64,000 bases of DNA from Pseudomonas citri. Its GTDB lineage: Bacteria; Pseudomonadota; Gammaproteobacteria; Pseudomonadales; Pseudomonadaceae. The notes below the pieces were generated by a model, which did not search any database, had not been told where the DNA came from, and saw nothing but the letters and a program-made list of their open reading frames with translations. Of the stretch, positions 62,499 through 64,000 are shown in pieces (position 1 is the stretch's first letter; the number at the start of each line of letters is the position of its first letter). Position numbers and translations under genes: made by a program. The DNA lies in NCBI RefSeq assembly GCF_025336485.1, contig NZ_JAODAB010000014.1, positions 62,001 to 126,000 of the forward strand. The letters run 5' to 3'.

Positions 62499-64000
62499 TT
62501 GATTCGTCTGCTGAAATTTTTCGGATGGTCCATCGTCGCCGTTTTCTGTGGACTGCTCTTGGGCCTGAGCGGTGCGTTCCTTTACCTTAGTCCGGGATTG
62601 CCGTCCGTGGAGGCGCTGAGAAGTATTCAGTTGCAGATTCCTCTGCGGGTGTACAGCAGCGATAACAAACTGATCGCCGAATTCGGCGAAATGCGCCGCA
62701 CACCGATCCGTTTCGCCGACATTCCCCCCAATTTCATCAATGCGTTACTAAGTGCTGAAGACGATAACTTCGCCAACCATTACGGTGTCGACCCCGGCAG
62801 CCTGATGCGTGCCGCCAGCCAACTGGTCAAGAGCGGGCATATCCAGTCCGGCGGCAGCACCATCACCATGCAGGTGGCCAAGAACTTCTTCCTGACCAGC
62901 GAGCGCAGTTTCTCGCGCAAGACCACCGAGATCCTCCTGGCCCTGCAAATCGAACGGCAGTTGACCAAGGATGAGATCCTCGAGCTGTACGTGAACAAGA
63001 TCTACCTGGGCAACCGCGCCTACGGCATCGAGGCGGCGGCGCAGGTGTACTACGGCAAGTCGATCCGTGATGTGAGCCTGGCGCAGATGGCGATGATCGC
63101 CGGCCTGCCCAAGGCACCGTCGCGCTTCAACCCCCTGGCCAACCCGGCGCGCAGCAAGGAGCGACGCGACTGGATCCTGGGACGCATGTACAAGCTGGGC
63201 AAGATCAGCGAGGCCGACTACACCGCGGCGATCAACGAACCCCTGAACGCCAGCTACCACGTGCCGACCCCGGAAGTGAACGCCCCTTACATTGCCGAGA
63301 TGGCCCGCGCCGAGATGGTCGGGCGCTATGGCAGCGACGCCTACACCGAAGGTTTCCGCGTCACCACCACGGTGCCGAGCAACCTGCAGGAAATGGCCAA
63401 TACCGCGCTGCACGAAGGCTTGATGACCTATGACCAGCGCCACGGCTACCGCGGGCCCGAATCGCGCCTGCCAGGCAAGACCAAGGAAGCCTGGGCCCTG
63501 GAGCTGACCAAGCAGCGCACCATCAGCGGCCTGGAACCGGCGATCGTCACGTCGGTGGACAAGGATGGCCTCAAGGTCCTGACCCGCAACGGCGAGTCGC
63601 AAGAGCATGTGACGTGGGACAGCATGAAATGGGCCCGCCCGTTCCTCAACACCAACAGCATGGGCGCCGCACCCCGGCAGCCGTCGGAGGTGGCCCAGGT
63701 CGGTGATCTGATCCGGGTGCAACGCCAGGCAGACAACACCCTCAAGTTCAGCCAGATCCCGGCTGCCCAGGGCGCGCTGGTCTCCCTCGACCCACAGAAC
63801 GGCGCCATCCGCTCGCTGGTGGGTGGCTTCGCCTTCGAGCAGAGCAATTACAACCGCGCCTTGCAGGCCAAGCGCCAGCCGGGTTCGAGCTTCAAGCCGT
63901 TCGTCTACAGTGCCGCCCTGGACAACGGCTATACCGCCGCCAGCCTGGTGAACGATGCGCCGATCGTGTTCGTCGACGAGTACCTGGACAAGGTCTGGCG
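62499..64000 (+). CDS. ponA: Penicillin-binding protein 1A, 3' end outside window
   Basis: The first 500 residues of a class A bifunctional peptidoglycan synthase. A short cytoplasmic tail and a membrane helix (SIVAVFCGLLLGLSGAFLYL) lead to the glycosyltransferase domain with catalytic Glu87 (SAEDDNFANHYG) and GGSTITMQVAKNFFL, KTTEILLALQIE, and LYVNKIYLGNRAYGIEAAA. A PBP1A-type OB domain follows (about 320-425), then the start of the transpeptidase domain with Ser463-Ser-Phe-Lys466 (PGSSFKPFVY). The start is TTG 62499, giving MIRLLKFFGW as in other pseudomonads; no in-frame ATG fits. It is divergent from pilM, the usual arrangement. Confidence 0.95.
   Translation, partial: MIRLLKFFGWSIVAVFCGLLLGLSGAFLYLSPGLPSVEALRSIQLQIPLRVYSSDNKLIAEFGEMRRTPIRFADIPPNFINALLSAEDDNFANHYGVDPGSLMRAASQLVKSGHIQSGGSTITMQVAKNFFLTSERSFSRKTTEILLALQIERQLTKDEILELYVNKIYLGNRAYGIEAAAQVYYGKSIRDVSLAQMAMIAGLPKAPSRFNPLANPARSKERRDWILGRMYKLGKISEADYTAAINEPLNASYHVPTPEVNAPYIAEMARAEMVGRYGSDAYTEGFRVTTTVPSNLQEMANTALHEGLMTYDQRHGYRGPESRLPGKTKEAWALELTKQRTISGLEPAIVTSVDKDGLKVLTRNGESQEHVTWDSMKWARPFLNTNSMGAAPRQPSEVAQVGDLIRVQRQADNTLKFSQIPAAQGALVSLDPQNGAIRSLVGGFAFEQSNYNRALQAKRQPGSSFKPFVYSAALDNGYTAASLVNDAPIVFVDEYLDKVW

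Overview
The window is a GC-rich, densely coded piece of a gammaproteobacterial chromosome. It almost certainly comes from Pseudomonas, most likely the P. fluorescens group. The evidence is the mscK/cvrA/selO set, the order pilMNOPQ-aroK-aroB-(SPOR ATPase)-gltB-gltD-hemE, the TTG-started ponA divergent from pilM, and many Pseudomonas-type REP hairpins between genes. I saw no rRNA, tRNA, CRISPR array, insertion sequence or integrase.

Layout. 1-8000 (+): the 3' end of a chemoreceptor gene, then cvrA-type K+/H+ antiporter, mscK-type mechanosensitive channel and selO. 8000-11000: a small-gene region with a candidate structured RNA leader before a DUF6124/DUF3077-like small protein, a solitary HigA-like regulator with a 17-bp palindromic operator, trxC, and a stand-alone ParA-like ATPase. 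11133-28051 (+): one uninterrupted, mostly overlapping 19-gene operon for an aryl polyene (APE) pigment: ketosynthases, two ACPs, ketoreductase, dehydratases, acyl-ACP ligase, acyl- and glycosyltransferases, thioesterase, LolA-like and MMPL export proteins, a lipoprotein, plus an MIO ammonia-lyase, a flavoprotein and a methyltransferase. 28237-32313 (+): a 1358-residue protein resembling Pseudomonas dermonecrotic-toxin-like proteins, lying between two inverted REP elements. 32366-34642: a divergent LysR regulator and YnfM-like MFS exporter.

34669-46102 (-): a type II secretion operon gspCDEFGHIJKLM preceded by a cytochrome b561-like gene and by a four-part GbpA-like chitin/cellulose-active LPMO. 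This reads as one unit of substrate, possible electron donor and secretion machine. A 27-bp inverted repeat sits at about -42 of a predicted LPMO promoter. 46446-53683 (-): hemE, gltD and gltB. 54034-62294 (-): the pilMNOPQ-aroK-aroB-SPOR ATPase cluster. 62499-end (+): the 5' part of ponA (PBP1A).

The core blocks (pil/aro/glt/hemE/ponA, mscK/selO) are ordinary housekeeping. The accessory biology is the APE operon, the toxin-like protein, the LPMO-cytochrome-T2SS unit and the small regulatory elements around 8-11 kb. Starts were chosen from ribosome-binding sites, overlaps with the upstream stop and expected protein length. All family and name assignments are from reading motifs; no database search was run.
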